From positions 1,612,001 through 1,676,000 of the forward strand of contig NC_007577.1 in assembly GCF_000012645.1 (NCBI RefSeq): 64,000 nucleotides of DNA, read 5' to 3'. This DNA is from Prochlorococcus marinus str. MIT 9312 (GTDB lineage: Bacteria; Cyanobacteriota; Cyanobacteriia; PCC-6307; Cyanobiaceae). Positions 1-11,060 of the stretch are shown in pieces (position 1 is the first letter of the stretch; every line of letters starts with the position of its first letter). The notes beneath the pieces are model-generated. The model did not search any database. It was given only the letters and a program-made list of their open reading frames with translations, and had not been told where the DNA came from. A program made the translations under genes and the position numbers.

Positions 1-324
1 AAAGGAAATTATTATTACCTCGAAATAGTGAAAAAATAAATGCATAAATTTCCTCTTTTGCAATAAAACAAATAGTTGATATATAAAAGAAGAAAATGTA
101 CTAAAACATCCTAAAAATCCAATATAAAATAACAATAATAAGTTGTTATTAGTAAGATTTAATGCTAATAAAATTCCTAAAAAAAATGATGCTATGAAAT
201 TAACTATTGAAGTATTTTGAATATTAAAACCTATATTAATTTTTAAATTATTTTGTATGAACATCCTAAATATTAATCCAAAAGTACTCCCAAATAAAAC
301 AAGACTTATGGCAGTAATATCCAA
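1..324 (-). CDS. crcB: CrcB/FluC fluoride channel (partial, 3' end outside window)
   Basis: Small membrane protein of the CrcB/Fluc family, dual-topology channels that export fluoride across the inner membrane. The visible 108 codons contain family landmarks: a Gly-rich first helix with Arg about residue 20, the conserved Asn about residue 42 in a second helix (VNFIASFFLG), and the phenylalanine-rich GFLGCFSTFSSF segment about residues 69-80. The frame stays open to the window edge, so the C-terminus is missing. No ATG fits. The best start is a TTG at 324-322, just after the stop of the upstream SH3-like gene, which suggests translational coupling. Many cyanobacteria carry two adjacent crcB genes forming a heterodimer; a second copy could lie beyond the edge. 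Family call is fairly sure, start codon is not. Confidence 0.72.
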   Translation of the reverse strand, partial: MDITAISLVLFGSTFGLIFRMFIQNNLKINIGFNIQNTSIVNFIASFFLGILLALNLTNNNLLLLFYIGFLGCFSTFSSFIYQLFVLLQKRKFMHLFFHYFEVIIISF

Positions 325-327
325 AAT

Positions 328-2621
<2,294 letters not shown>

Positions 2622-2642
2622 TTAATATAAAAAAAAAACATT

Positions 2643-2659
2643 GGTCATTTAAAATGACC
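2643..2659. repeat. Short perfect inverted repeat in the gyrB leader
   Basis: GGTCATTT and AAATGACC flank a single A, about 22 bp upstream of the gyrB ATG. It could be a small hairpin in the gyrB mRNA (6 bp stem with a 5 nt loop) or a dyad operator. It is not followed by a T-run in the gyrB direction, so a terminator is unlikely. The function is not known. Confidence 0.4.
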
Positions 2660-2760
2660 TTTCATTAAACTTACCACCGCAATAAGAGAAAGGCTCGAAG
2701 TCTATGAAAAATTTAATCACTTATATTATATAACTAATAAATTTTTCTTCAGAAATTCAT

Positions 2761-3660
2761 ATGTCTTCTTATCCCCCTCATGTAATAGTTCTAATTGGAG
2801 CCACAGCAAGTGGGAAAACAGAATTAGCTATCGAAATTGCAGAATATTTTAAAACTCGTATACATAATATCGATTCGAGACAAATTTATAAATCTATGGA
2901 TATTGGAACAGCCAAACCATCTGAGAATCAACAAAAAAAAATAAAGCATTTTCTAATAGATATAGAAGAACCTATTAATCCAATTAATGTAAAACAATTT
3001 CAAGAAATTGCTCAAAAATCAATACAAAAAGAAATTAAGCAAAATAATTTACCTCTACTTGTTGGAGGAAGTGGTTTGTATATGAACGCAATAACCAAAG
3101 GTTTTTTTGTGCCGGATGTCCCTCCGCAAAATAATTTGAGAGAGCAATTGGAGGAACTTGGTCAAAAAGAATGTTGGGAGCTTTTAAAAAATTGTGATCC
3201 AATTTCGGCAAAAAAAATCAATCTTGCTGATCAAATTAGAACAATAAGAGCTTTGGAAGTATTTTATGTAACCGGTAAACCTTTATCTTCTCAAAAAGTT
3301 CAAAAACCGCCTCAATGGAAAATACTAGAGCTTGGATTAAATAGAGATAATTTAAAAGAAAGAATTTCACGAAGAACAAAAAATATGTTTTTATCTGGAA
3401 TTATTGAAGAGACGAAAAATCTTATTTCTCGATATGGATCTGATTTACCAATATTAGAAACTATTGGTTACCGTGAAGCTAAAGATGTTTTAAATAATAA
3501 TTTACCGATTGATAAGGCGATTGAGTTAACTAATATAAAAACGAACCAATTTGCCAAAAGGCAGAAAACATGGTTTCGTAATAAAAATAATCCTATTTGG
3601 CTTAATAACAAAAACCTGCTAAAAGATGCAATAATTAAGATAGAGTCTTTTTTAGACTAA
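2761..3660 (+). CDS. miaA: tRNA dimethylallyltransferase MiaA
   Basis: Transfers a dimethylallyl group to N6 of A37 in tRNAs that read UNN codons, the first step toward (ms2)i6A37. 299 residues, normal length. The P-loop is GATASGKT at residues 13-20, followed by [18 protein letters not shown], where the Asp-Ser pair is the catalytic/prenyl-binding region, and [10 protein letters not shown] near residue 101. The C-terminal [11 protein letters not shown] motif, typical of MiaA, is present near residue 270. It is divergent from gyrB and followed after 55 bp by infC on the same strand, so the two may share a transcript. Confidence 0.96.
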   Translation: MSSYPPHVIVLIGATASGKTELAIEIAEYFKTRIHNIDSRQIYKSMDIGTAKPSENQQKKIKHFLIDIEEPINPINVKQFQEIAQKSIQKEIKQNNLPLLVGGSGLYMNAITKGFFVPDVPPQNNLREQLEELGQKECWELLKNCDPISAKKINLADQIRTIRALEVFYVTGKPLSSQKVQKPPQWKILELGLNRDNLKERISRRTKNMFLSGIIEETKNLISRYGSDLPILETIGYREAKDVLNNNLPIDKAIELTNIKTNQFAKRQKTWFRNKNNPIWLNNKNLLKDAIIKIESFLD

Positions 3661-3715
3661 CTTTATGAAAAATAGATTTTTGTTCATCATCCAATCAATT
3701 TATTAACCAAACTGA

Positions 3716-4288
3716 ATGCCACCACGCCCACGCTTTGACCGTCGCTCTCCTGTTAGGGAGCTCCCTAATATTAATGAAAGAATAAAATATCCCCAATTGA
3801 GAGTCGTTGATTCGGATGGGAAACAACTAGGAGTCATAGATAGATTAGAAGCATTAGAAATAGCCTCTCAAAGAGAACTTGATTTAGTTTTGGTAAGTGA
3901 AAAAGCAAATCCTCCTGTTTGCAGAGTAATGGACTATGGAAAATATAAATTTGAACAAGAAAAGAAAGCAAAAGAAGCAAGAAAAAAATCTCATCAAACA
4001 GAAGTTAAAGAAGTAAAAATGAGATACAAAATTGACAAACATGATTATGACGTACGAATCGGTCAAGCTACTAAATTTTTAAAATCGGGCGATAAAGTAA
4101 AATGCACTGTATTTTTTAGAGGCAGAGAAATTCAACACTCTAATTTAGCGGAAACACTCCTTTTAAAAATGGCTAATGATTTAGAAGAACAATCAGAAAT
4201 ACAACAAAAGCCAAAAAGAGAAGGAAGAAACATGATTATGTTTTTAAGCCCTAGAAAAACTCCTCTTATTAAGAAAGATGAAGGATAA
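3716..4288 (+). CDS. infC: Translation initiation factor IF-3
   Basis: Binds the 30S subunit, blocks premature 50S joining and proofreads the start codon and initiator tRNA. 190 residues. The N-terminal domain carries the [20 protein letters not shown] block, then a Lys/Glu-rich linker ([12 protein letters not shown]) and a C-terminal domain beginning [20 protein letters not shown]. It starts with ATG at 3716; there is no sign of the rare AUU start that autoregulates infC in enterobacteria. Unlike the classic infC-rpmI-rplT operon, rpmI-rplT is 30 kb away here (33766-34339). A short Arg/Pro-rich N-terminal leader precedes the conserved domain. Confidence 0.96.
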   Translation: MPPRPRFDRRSPVRELPNINERIKYPQLRVVDSDGKQLGVIDRLEALEIASQRELDLVLVSEKANPPVCRVMDYGKYKFEQEKKAKEARKKSHQTEVKEVKMRYKIDKHDYDVRIGQATKFLKSGDKVKCTVFFRGREIQHSNLAETLLLKMANDLEEQSEIQQKPKREGRNMIMFLSPRKTPLIKKDEG

Positions 4289-4366
4289 GAAATTATTTTC
4301 GAAAAACTATGCCAAATGTTAAAGTGTCACTATGTATAAAAATTAATAAGTAAGGATTTTTCAAAA

Positions 4367-5353
4367 GTGAGATTCCGTATTCAACAAGAAAGTGATATCC
4401 CAGCATCGACACAACTCTATAATCAAATTTGCTTTGCCATAGCTGCAAGACATTATCCTCCGGGCCATCGACTTCCCAGCACTAGGCAACTTGCAATGCA
4501 GACTGGACTCCATAGAAATACCATAAGCAAAGTTTACAGACAACTTGAAATGGATGGGGTTGTTGAAGCGATAGCTGGATCTGGTATCTATGTAAGAGAT
4601 AATCTTACTAAAAGAGACTTTAAAAAATCGATATACTCAAAAGACAAAATAAGTAAACAACCTGATCAAGAAATAAAGCAGACTATTGATAAATTAATTA
4701 ATCTTGGCTGCACCTTACAAGAAGCAAGAGAAATATTTACCAATGAAATTGATTGGCGTATTAAATGTGGCGCAAAAATTATTGTAAGTACTCCTAGAGA
4801 AGATATAGGAGCTTCTATGTTAATCGCAGAAGAGCTATCTCCAAAAATTAATGTGCCAGTAGAAGTTATTCCTATGGAAGAATTAGAAAAAGTTTTGAGT
4901 AATTCAAATAATGGCACTATTGTCACAAGCAGATATTTTTTACAGCCTTTAGAAAAAGTTGCTAAACATCATGGAGTTCGTGCTATTGCAGTTGACTTGA
5001 GCGACTTTCAAAAGGAGTTAGATATTATCAAAGAATTCAATGCTGGAAGTTGTGTAGGTATCGTTAGCATTAGCCCTGGTTTATTGAGAGCAGCAGAAGT
5101 TATTATACACAGCATGAGAGGAGGTGAATTAATTCTTATGACGGCAATCTCAGACAATAATAGTAGACTACTATCACTTTTAAAGGCCTCAAACCACATA
5201 GTTTGTGACGGGCCTAGTTTATCAGTTGTGGAAAACACATTATTAAAAAATAGATCTCAGCTTATGAGATTACCTAAAATAATATGTGCTAAAAATTATT
5301 TAAGTATCGAAACAATAAATCATTTAAAAAAAGAAATAGGAGTTATTAATTAA
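4367..5353 (+). CDS. GntR-family transcriptional regulator with unusual C-terminal domain
   Basis: 328 residues. Residues 1-75 form a GntR-type winged helix: LPSTRQLAMQTGLHRNTISKVYRQLEMDG, ending in the wing GSGIYVRDN. This subclass (YtrA/MocR-like N-terminus) binds operator DNA as a dimer. The remaining ~250 residues are not an aminotransferase domain and not FadR or UTRA; they alternate strands and helices (KIIVSTPREDIGASMLIAEEL, VGIVSISPGLLRAAEVII) and may bind an effector. The ligand and targets are unknown. The start is GTG at 4367; no ATG is suitably placed. cysE follows after 3 bp, so the pair is probably one transcript, and cysteine metabolism is a possible regulatory link. Confidence 0.85.
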   Translation: MRFRIQQESDIPASTQLYNQICFAIAARHYPPGHRLPSTRQLAMQTGLHRNTISKVYRQLEMDGVVEAIAGSGIYVRDNLTKRDFKKSIYSKDKISKQPDQEIKQTIDKLINLGCTLQEAREIFTNEIDWRIKCGAKIIVSTPREDIGASMLIAEELSPKINVPVEVIPMEELEKVLSNSNNGTIVTSRYFLQPLEKVAKHHGVRAIAVDLSDFQKELDIIKEFNAGSCVGIVSISPGLLRAAEVIIHSMRGGELILMTAISDNNSRLLSLLKASNHIVCDGPSLSVVENTLLKNRSQLMRLPKIICAKNYLSIETINHLKKEIGVIN

Positions 5354-5356
5354 ACT

Positions 5357-6094
5357 ATGATTTTAAGAACTTTTAAATCTGATATAGCAATTATCAAAGA
5401 GAGAGATCCTGCTGCTAGAGGAATATTAGAGATTTTTCTTTGTTACCCAGGTTTCCAATCAATAGTTATTCATAGGTTAACTCATCAATTATGGCAATTA
5501 AAAATTCCTCTAATTCCCCGCTTATTAAGTCATCTCAATAGGTTAGTAACAGGTATTGAAATCCATCCTGGAGCAAAAATTGGTAAACGGGTTTTCATAG
5601 ATCATGGTATGGGAGTTGTTATTGGTGAAACGGCTGAGATAGGAAATAATTGTCTTCTTTATCAGGGAGTTACATTAGGAGGAACTGGTAAAAGTCATGG
5701 TAAAAGACACCCAACCTTAATGGAAAATGTTGTAGTTGGAGCAGGTGCAAAAGTTCTTGGGTCCATCACAGTAGGATCTAATACACGTATTGGGGCAGGT
5801 TCAGTAGTTGTCCGTAATGTAGAAGGGAACAGTACTGTGGTTGGAGTTCCTGGAAGAGTGGTGCATCAGAGTGGGGTCAAAGTTAATCCATTAGCTCACT
5901 CTGCCCTACCAGATACAGAAGCTAATGTTATAAAAAATTTAATGGATAGAATAGACTCACTTGAGAATGAAATTCTTAAGTTACAAAAAACCCTGCTGTG
6001 TCTAGCTAACTCAGAATCTATTGATATTTCTAAACTTGGTGAGGCTCAAAATCTTAAAGACAAAGAAATCATAGAATTTCTTGGAGATGATTAA
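5357..6094 (+). CDS. cysE: Serine O-acetyltransferase CysE
   Basis: Makes O-acetylserine from serine and acetyl-CoA, committing serine to cysteine synthesis. 245 residues. A helical N-terminal part contains [11 protein letters not shown], followed by a left-handed beta helix of hexapeptide repeats: [22 protein letters not shown], then [15 protein letters not shown] with the catalytic His region, then [10 protein letters not shown]. The ~60-residue extension after GVPGRVV contains [14 protein letters not shown], a likely short coiled coil. This is the cyanobacterial short SAT form, lacking the long N-terminal domain of the E. coli enzyme. It is coupled to the upstream GntR gene and converges on secA with an 8 bp gap. 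Confidence 0.95.
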   Translation: MILRTFKSDIAIIKERDPAARGILEIFLCYPGFQSIVIHRLTHQLWQLKIPLIPRLLSHLNRLVTGIEIHPGAKIGKRVFIDHGMGVVIGETAEIGNNCLLYQGVTLGGTGKSHGKRHPTLMENVVVGAGAKVLGSITVGSNTRIGAGSVVVRNVEGNSTVVGVPGRVVHQSGVKVNPLAHSALPDTEANVIKNLMDRIDSLENEILKLQKTLLCLANSESIDISKLGEAQNLKDKEIIEFLGDD

Positions 6095-6102
6095 ATATTG
6101 AT

Positions 6103-8934
6103 TTAATTTTTATCATCCTTATCAGTTTTAGGTTGAAACATAAACATTGAATAAATAACATTGCGTCTCATATTAGTCATCATTTCGAGAAACATATCAT
6201 ATCCTTCATTTTTGTACTCGATTAAAGGATCTTTTTGTCCATAACCTCTCAATCCAACCGATTCTCTTAAAGAATCCATGGATTGAAGATGTTCTCTCCA
6301 TAAATTATCAATTTGCTGCAAAATAAAGAATCTTTCAGCTTCTCTCATTAATCCTGGTCTAATCTGTTCTATTTGTGATTCCTTCAAATCATAAGCTGTT
6401 CGCAATTGCTCTTGAAGATAGTTTTTTAATTCTTCTATTGAAAGTAACTTGACGTCATCAGCTTTAAGGTCATCTAATAAATATATAAATTCTTTGACTT
6501 TAGAAATTAATTGAGCAATATCCCATTCTTCTGGAGGTAGATCAGGATTAATATAAGCCTCCACAATTTCATACATTGTTCTTTCTCCATATCCTATAAC
6601 TTGTCTCTTTAAATCAGTGCCTTGCAAGACTCTTAGTCTTTCGCTATAAACTGCCTTTCTTTGATTATTCATTACCTCATCATATTCAAAAACTTGTTTT
6701 CTAATATCGTAATAATATGTTTCTACTTTCTTTTGAGCACTTTCTAAAGACCTAGTAAGCATTCCTGATTCTATAGGCATATCTTCATCAACCCTAAATG
6801 CATTCATTAGATTTGCTACCCTTTCACCCCCAAAAATCCTTAATAAATTATCTTCTAAAGATAAAAAGAATCTTGTACTTCCAAAATCACCTTGTCTTCC
6901 TGCTCTACCTCTAAGTTGATTATCCACCCTTCTTGATTCATGTCTCTCAGTACCAATAACATGTAAGCCTCCGACTTCTCTTACTTTTTTTTCTTCATGA
7001 GTCAACACTTTTTCATATTCGTCTTTTACACGTGATAAAGATTCTCTCAAAAGCTTTATCATTTTATCTTCGGTTGGTGCTTTTTCTGCAGCTGTAGCTA
7101 TTCTGTCATCTAAATCCAAGACAGAAAGTTGTCTATCACCCCAATTCTTAACAAGTTCATCAGATAAAACTGAGAGTTTCTTTTGGATTTCTTCATCCAG
7201 TTTGCAAGGAAAAAGACTTGTTGAATAGTCTGGAATGTTCTTTGTTAAATTTGAGCCAACTTTTGAAGAAAAACCACCCTTAGATTTTGAACTTCGTTGT
7301 TTAGGGATTGGTGGCTTATGCTCATTATTTGGCTTTACTAATAAAGGAATTAGAATCTCTTTTAATTTAAGTCTTGCCATATAATCACTGTTACCGCCGA
7401 GAATTATATCTGTTCCCCTTCCAGCCATATTAGTAGCAATAGTAACAGCACCTGCTCTTCCAGCCTGAGCTACAATTTCTGCCTCACGTTCAACGTTCTC
7501 TGGCTTAGCGTTTAACAAATTATGTGGGATTTTTTCTTCAGCTAAAAGTGAACTTAACAACTCACTTTTTTCAACACTTGTTGTACCAACTAAAACAGGT
7601 CTACCAGCTCTATGAATTTGCGCAGTTTCTCTAGCAACAGCTTTCCATTTACCTATCTCTGTCTTAAATACTTGATCAGGCAAATCTTCTCTCTTTCTTA
7701 TTTGATTTGTTGGTATAACGGTTGATTCTAATTTATAAGTTTTTTCAAATTCAACCTCTTCTGTTTTTGCTGTTCCTGTCATACCTGCCAAACCAGGATA
7801 TAAAAGGAAAAAATTCTGATAAGTTATAGATGCTAATGTTTGAGTCTCAGGCTGAATTTTAAGACTCTCTTTCGCTTCTATCGCCTGATGCTGTCCGTCA
7901 CTCCATCTCCTTCCTGGCATTACTCTTCCTGTAAATTCGTCCACTATTACAGCCTCATTATTTTTAATAATATAATTTACATCTTTAATAAATAATTCTT
8001 TAGCTTTTAAAGCATTGGTTATGTAGTGCGCCCAAGGATCTTTGGGATTATATAAATCGCTAACTGCCAAATACTCTTCACATTTAGCGAAACCCTGATC
8101 AGTTAATATACAACTTCTCTGCTTTTCATCAACTTCATAATCGCCTTCTGGATCTATACCATCTTTACCTATTTCTTTTGCTTTAACTAGTGCCAGAGCT
8201 AATTCTGAAGCTTTTTGATATTTTTCTTGGGGTCTTTCAACTTGGCCAGAAATGATTAGAGGTGTTCTTGCTTCATCAATTAATATTGAATCAACCTCAT
8301 CAATCACACAGTAATTGAATGGTCTTTGCACTACCTCATTAATATCGGTGGACATATTATCTCTTAAATAATCAAATCCTAATTCAGAATTCGTAGCATA
8401 AGTTATATCGCAGTCGTAATTTTTCTTTCTCTGAACAGGGCTCATATCTTGTTGAATCAAACCAACGGATAAGCCTAAAAAACGATGAACTTGGCCCATC
8501 CACTCAGCATCTCTTCTAGCTAAATAATCATTTACAGTAACTACATGAACCCCTTTTCCAGTTAAAGCATTTAAATAACAAGGTAATGTTGCTACAAGAG
8601 TTTTTCCTTCTCCAGTCTTCATCTCAGCGATTTGACATTCATGTAAAACCATCCCGCCTATTAACTGAACATCAAAATGTCGCATATCCAGAACACGTTT
8701 ACTTGCTTCTCTAACAATCGCAAAGGCTTTTGGAAGAGATTCATCCAAGAGTTCTTTTTGTTGTTTAATATCTGATTCTGATGAGATCTGTGATTTGAGA
8801 TTATGAGTTTCTTGTCTCAACTCATCATCAGTTAATTTAGAAATTTCTTCTTCTAAAAAATTTATCTCTTCCACTATTGGTTGATAGCGCTTTAACTTTC
8901 GTGTATTCGGATCTCCCAACAAAAGTTTTAGCAT
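6103..8934 (-). CDS. secA: Preprotein translocase ATPase SecA
   Basis: Motor ATPase that drives unfolded precursors through SecYEG; in cyanobacteria it serves both plasma and thylakoid membranes. 943 residues. Walker A GEGKT is at 108-112 and DEVD (Walker B) at 212-215. NBD2 shows [14 protein letters not shown], then [19 protein letters not shown]. About 80 residues between these NBD2 motifs ([16 protein letters not shown] and following) form a charged insertion, as in cyanobacterial and plastid SecA. The C-terminus ends [13 protein letters not shown] and lacks the Cys-rich zinc motif that binds SecB, consistent with absence of SecB in cyanobacteria. It is divergent from the GNAT gene across a 173 bp gap. 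Confidence 0.97.
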   Translation of the reverse strand: MLKLLLGDPNTRKLKRYQPIVEEINFLEEEISKLTDDELRQETHNLKSQISSESDIKQQKELLDESLPKAFAIVREASKRVLDMRHFDVQLIGGMVLHECQIAEMKTGEGKTLVATLPCYLNALTGKGVHVVTVNDYLARRDAEWMGQVHRFLGLSVGLIQQDMSPVQRKKNYDCDITYATNSELGFDYLRDNMSTDINEVVQRPFNYCVIDEVDSILIDEARTPLIISGQVERPQEKYQKASELALALVKAKEIGKDGIDPEGDYEVDEKQRSCILTDQGFAKCEEYLAVSDLYNPKDPWAHYITNALKAKELFIKDVNYIIKNNEAVIVDEFTGRVMPGRRWSDGQHQAIEAKESLKIQPETQTLASITYQNFFLLYPGLAGMTGTAKTEEVEFEKTYKLESTVIPTNQIRKREDLPDQVFKTEIGKWKAVARETAQIHRAGRPVLVGTTSVEKSELLSSLLAEEKIPHNLLNAKPENVEREAEIVAQAGRAGAVTIATNMAGRGTDIILGGNSDYMARLKLKEILIPLLVKPNNEHKPPIPKQRSSKSKGGFSSKVGSNLTKNIPDYSTSLFPCKLDEEIQKKLSVLSDELVKNWGDRQLSVLDLDDRIATAAEKAPTEDKMIKLLRESLSRVKDEYEKVLTHEEKKVREVGGLHVIGTERHESRRVDNQLRGRAGRQGDFGSTRFFLSLEDNLLRIFGGERVANLMNAFRVDEDMPIESGMLTRSLESAQKKVETYYYDIRKQVFEYDEVMNNQRKAVYSERLRVLQGTDLKRQVIGYGERTMYEIVEAYINPDLPPEEWDIAQLISKVKEFIYLLDDLKADDVKLLSIEELKNYLQEQLRTAYDLKESQIEQIRPGLMREAERFFILQQIDNLWREHLQSMDSLRESVGLRGYGQKDPLIEYKNEGYDMFLEMMTNMRRNVIYSMFMFQPKTDKDDKN

Positions 8935-9107
8935 AAGTAACAGTCCTTGAAAAATTCATCTTATTACAAACATTATAAATTAGTGCGTTACAACAGAATG
9001 AAGAAAAATCATATCTCTTTAATTTTATAGAAATGATCGACTAAGGTATTTAAATTAAAACCAAGACAATAATCTAGTTATCGACAATTTCTACAACTTT
9101 TTAAAAA

Positions 9108-9563
9108 ATGAAGGCAATATCTCTAATAAACCATTCCAAAGGAGCTGTAGGGTTAAGGTTTTTTGGATTAGGTCCTAATCTAAAGCCGACCAATGGGTTA
9201 AATAAGCTGCAAAATTTACTTAATAGAAATGCTTTCTGGGCCAAAAGCAGAACAATAAATGATCTAAAAAAATGTCTTGCCAACAGTGACGTTATAATAA
9301 GTCTTTGGGTTGGCAACGAAATAGTTGGTTTTGGTAGAGCTTTAACAGATGGGATTTACCGAGGATTTCTTTGGGATATAGTTATAGATCATAATTACCA
9401 GGGACAAGGTTTTGGCACATTAATTGTCAAAAATCTTTTATCTTCAAAAAAAATTAAAAATACAAAGAAAATATATTTAATGACGACTAATAAAAAATTG
9501 TTCTATACTCAATTTGATTTTAAAAAAGTTACTTCTCAAGATTTGTTGATTCGTGAAATATAA
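9108..9563 (+). CDS. GNAT-family N-acetyltransferase (Ycf52-like)
   Basis: 151-residue acetyltransferase. The N-terminal segment FFGLGPNLKPTNGLNKLQ precedes the GNAT core. The acetyl-CoA pyrophosphate-binding motif A is seen in LWDIVIDHNYQGQGFGTLIV (about residues 89-108, the Q/R-x-x-G-x-G/A signature as QGQGFG). The C-terminal part, KKIYLMTTNKKLFYTQFDFKK, matches the final strands of the fold. It resembles the Ycf52 proteins encoded in some red-lineage plastids and in cyanobacteria; the acceptor substrate is unknown. The promoter must lie in the 173 bp divergent gap with secA. It converges with the NTF2-like gene. Confidence 0.82.
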   Translation: MKAISLINHSKGAVGLRFFGLGPNLKPTNGLNKLQNLLNRNAFWAKSRTINDLKKCLANSDVIISLWVGNEIVGFGRALTDGIYRGFLWDIVIDHNYQGQGFGTLIVKNLLSSKKIKNTKKIYLMTTNKKLFYTQFDFKKVTSQDLLIREI

Positions 9564-9584
9564 ACCACGTCTTCTATCAAACAA

Positions 9585-10016
9585 TCAAGTTACAAACTTA
9601 CTATAAAGCCATCTTATAAAAGGACCTAAAATAGGAACTGGTCCAAAAGTTGGTCCACAAAAATCAAAATAATCTCTATGCTCTTTTATTAATCCATTTT
9701 GACCAAATAATAAACGAGTAGTTCCAGGATAAATAAATTCTTTACCCATAATTTTTAAACCCATTGTCCATTCAACAAATCCACAATTTCCACTTATTGA
9801 GATTGCATGAGTTTCTAAAAAAACATCATCACATCTTTTAACAAGTTTTTCTTGAGCTTTGATATAAGCATCTAATCCTTCTGTTTCCTGCGTTGGATCT
9901 ACAAAAATAACATTCTCATTATAAAATTCTGCCCATTTTTGTTTTGTTGGTGAATCTGCACCATAAGGTTTAGTAAATAATCCCCTTAATTCATCTACAG
10001 AAATTACTCTGGCCAT
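9585..10016 (-). CDS. NTF2/SnoaL-like fold protein
   Basis: 143 residues. A helical N-terminus (ELRGLFTKPYGADSPTKQKW) is followed by FYNENVIFVDPTQETEGLDAYIKAQ, then antiparallel strands (FLETHAISISGNCGFVEWTM and GTTRLLFGQNGLIKEHRDYF). This is the cone-shaped NTF2/SnoaL arrangement, in which the DP and EHRDYF segments line a small cavity. Members are enzymes or ligand-binding proteins; nothing here identifies a substrate. The C-terminus ends with a hydrophobic, proline-rich tail (GPVPILGPFIRWLYSKF) that may touch a membrane. It follows tRNA-Gly on the same strand by about 46 bp. Confidence 0.7.
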   Translation of the reverse strand: MARVISVDELRGLFTKPYGADSPTKQKWAEFYNENVIFVDPTQETEGLDAYIKAQEKLVKRCDDVFLETHAISISGNCGFVEWTMGLKIMGKEFIYPGTTRLLFGQNGLIKEHRDYFDFCGPTFGPVPILGPFIRWLYSKFVT

Positions 10017-10062
10017 TTCAAAACGATTGTTATTGATACTCTAGAAGATAAACACATGAAAA

Positions 10063-10133
10063 GCGGATGAAGAGATTCGAACTCTCGACATTCTCCTTGG
10101 CAAGGAGATGCTCTACCACTGAGCTACATCCGC
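10063..10133 (-). tRNA. tRNA-Gly (anticodon GCC)
   Basis: 71 nt cloverleaf read on the minus strand. The acceptor stem GCGGATG pairs with CATCCGC, the D arm is GCTC-AGTGGTA-GAGC, the anticodon stem TCTCC/GGAGA encloses loop TTGCCAA with anticodon GCC, and the T arm has TTCGAAT. The 3' CCA is not encoded. A run of four T follows the 3' end. Confidence 0.97.
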
Positions 10134-10193
10134 ATAATATTGTTATTTTATCTCAAAGAAGGGATCAATGATAGAAATAATTAATTTTCTCAA

Positions 10194-10670
10194 CTAATTT
10201 AAATTTTTAATTAAAGATCCCATCTCAATTGCTTGTAAAGCATAATTCCAACCAAGATTATTCTTAATCCCTGCTCTTTCTAAAGCCTGCTGCATAGTAT
10301 CAGTAGTTAAAACTCCAAAAATAATTGGAACATTATTCTCATTTGAAACTTGTGAAATCCCTTTGCTAGCCTCTGATATAACTACATCATAGTGAGAGGT
10401 TTCACCGCGAATAACAGCCCCAAGAGCAATTACAACATCATAACTCTTTTTTTTCATCAGAGTTTTAGCTGCGATTGGTAATTCGAATGAACCTGGTACC
10501 CAAACTATATCTACTTGATTACTTAATTCAGAAGTATCTAAACCATGTCTTTTTAGACAATCAAGACAACCAGATAGAATTTTATTTGTAATTAAATCAT
10601 TAAATCTTGCTATTACAATTCCTACTTTTAAAGTAGATGCACTAGTAAAAGACCCTTCAAAAATAGCCAT
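10194..10670 (-). CDS. ribH: 6,7-dimethyl-8-ribityllumazine synthase
   Basis: Penultimate enzyme of riboflavin synthesis, condensing 5-amino-6-ribitylaminouracil with dihydroxybutanone phosphate; usually assembles as pentamers or 60-mer shells. 158 residues, typical length. Conserved blocks include [16 protein letters not shown] near the start, [12 protein letters not shown] for ribityl and phosphate binding, and [16 protein letters not shown] with the catalytic His. The C-terminal [15 protein letters not shown] is the usual phosphate-contacting segment. It lies downstream of psbZ on the same strand, with a 49 bp gap, and upstream of tRNA-Gly. Confidence 0.96.
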   Translation of the reverse strand: MAIFEGSFTSASTLKVGIVIARFNDLITNKILSGCLDCLKRHGLDTSELSNQVDIVWVPGSFELPIAAKTLMKKKSYDVVIALGAVIRGETSHYDVVISEASKGISQVSNENNVPIIFGVLTTDTMQQALERAGIKNNLGWNYALQAIEMGSLIKNLN

Positions 10671-10719
10671 TAAATTTTACTTCGATATATTAATAGACTC
10701 TCACGAAAAGGTATTTAGT

Positions 10720-10917
10720 TCAAACCAAGTTAGCAATAACACCCTCAATCAATACTAAATGGAACCAAACTCCTCCAATTATTTCAACTTTCTTGATCTC
10801 TGGATTACGTCTATCAGATGGATCAGACTGTGTCATATAGAAATATGGTACTCCCACTACTGCTATTAAAGATGCAAATAAAAGAGCATTTATGAAGAAA
10901 AAGTTTACTGCCTGCAT
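10720..10917 (-). CDS. psbZ: Photosystem II protein PsbZ (Ycf9)
   Basis: 65-residue thylakoid protein at the edge of the photosystem II core, near PsbC and PsbK, that stabilises PSII dimers and antenna contacts. Two transmembrane helices are evident: FFFINALLFASLIAVVGVPY near the N-terminus and IGGVWFHLVLIEGVIANLV at the C-terminus. A polar loop (MTQSDPSDRRNPEIKKVE) joins them. The VVGVP turn and the Gly-x-W-F-x-L-V-L pattern of helix two match PsbZ. It is divergent from mutS. Confidence 0.87.
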   Translation of the reverse strand: MQAVNFFFINALLFASLIAVVGVPYFYMTQSDPSDRRNPEIKKVEIIGGVWFHLVLIEGVIANLV

Positions 10918-10940
10918 GATTCAATCTTGAATTTTTAATA

Positions 10941-10946
10941 ATTATA
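10941..10946 (-). promoter_or_regulatory. Candidate -10 box for psbZ
   Basis: On the minus strand this reads TATAAT, 23 bp upstream of the psbZ ATG, which would give a leader of about 16 nt. No good -35 hexamer sits at 16-18 bp. In a genome this AT-rich a perfect -10 match alone is weak evidence. Confidence 0.33.
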
Positions 10947-11060
10947 AATACTATAATCTCATGAAAGTGATTTTTTTTGGAGAAAATTTACATACTTTTA
11001 GCTACTTTAAAATGCAAAAAAAAAATTTTTACCTAATATCAATTTAGGAATTAAAAAAAT

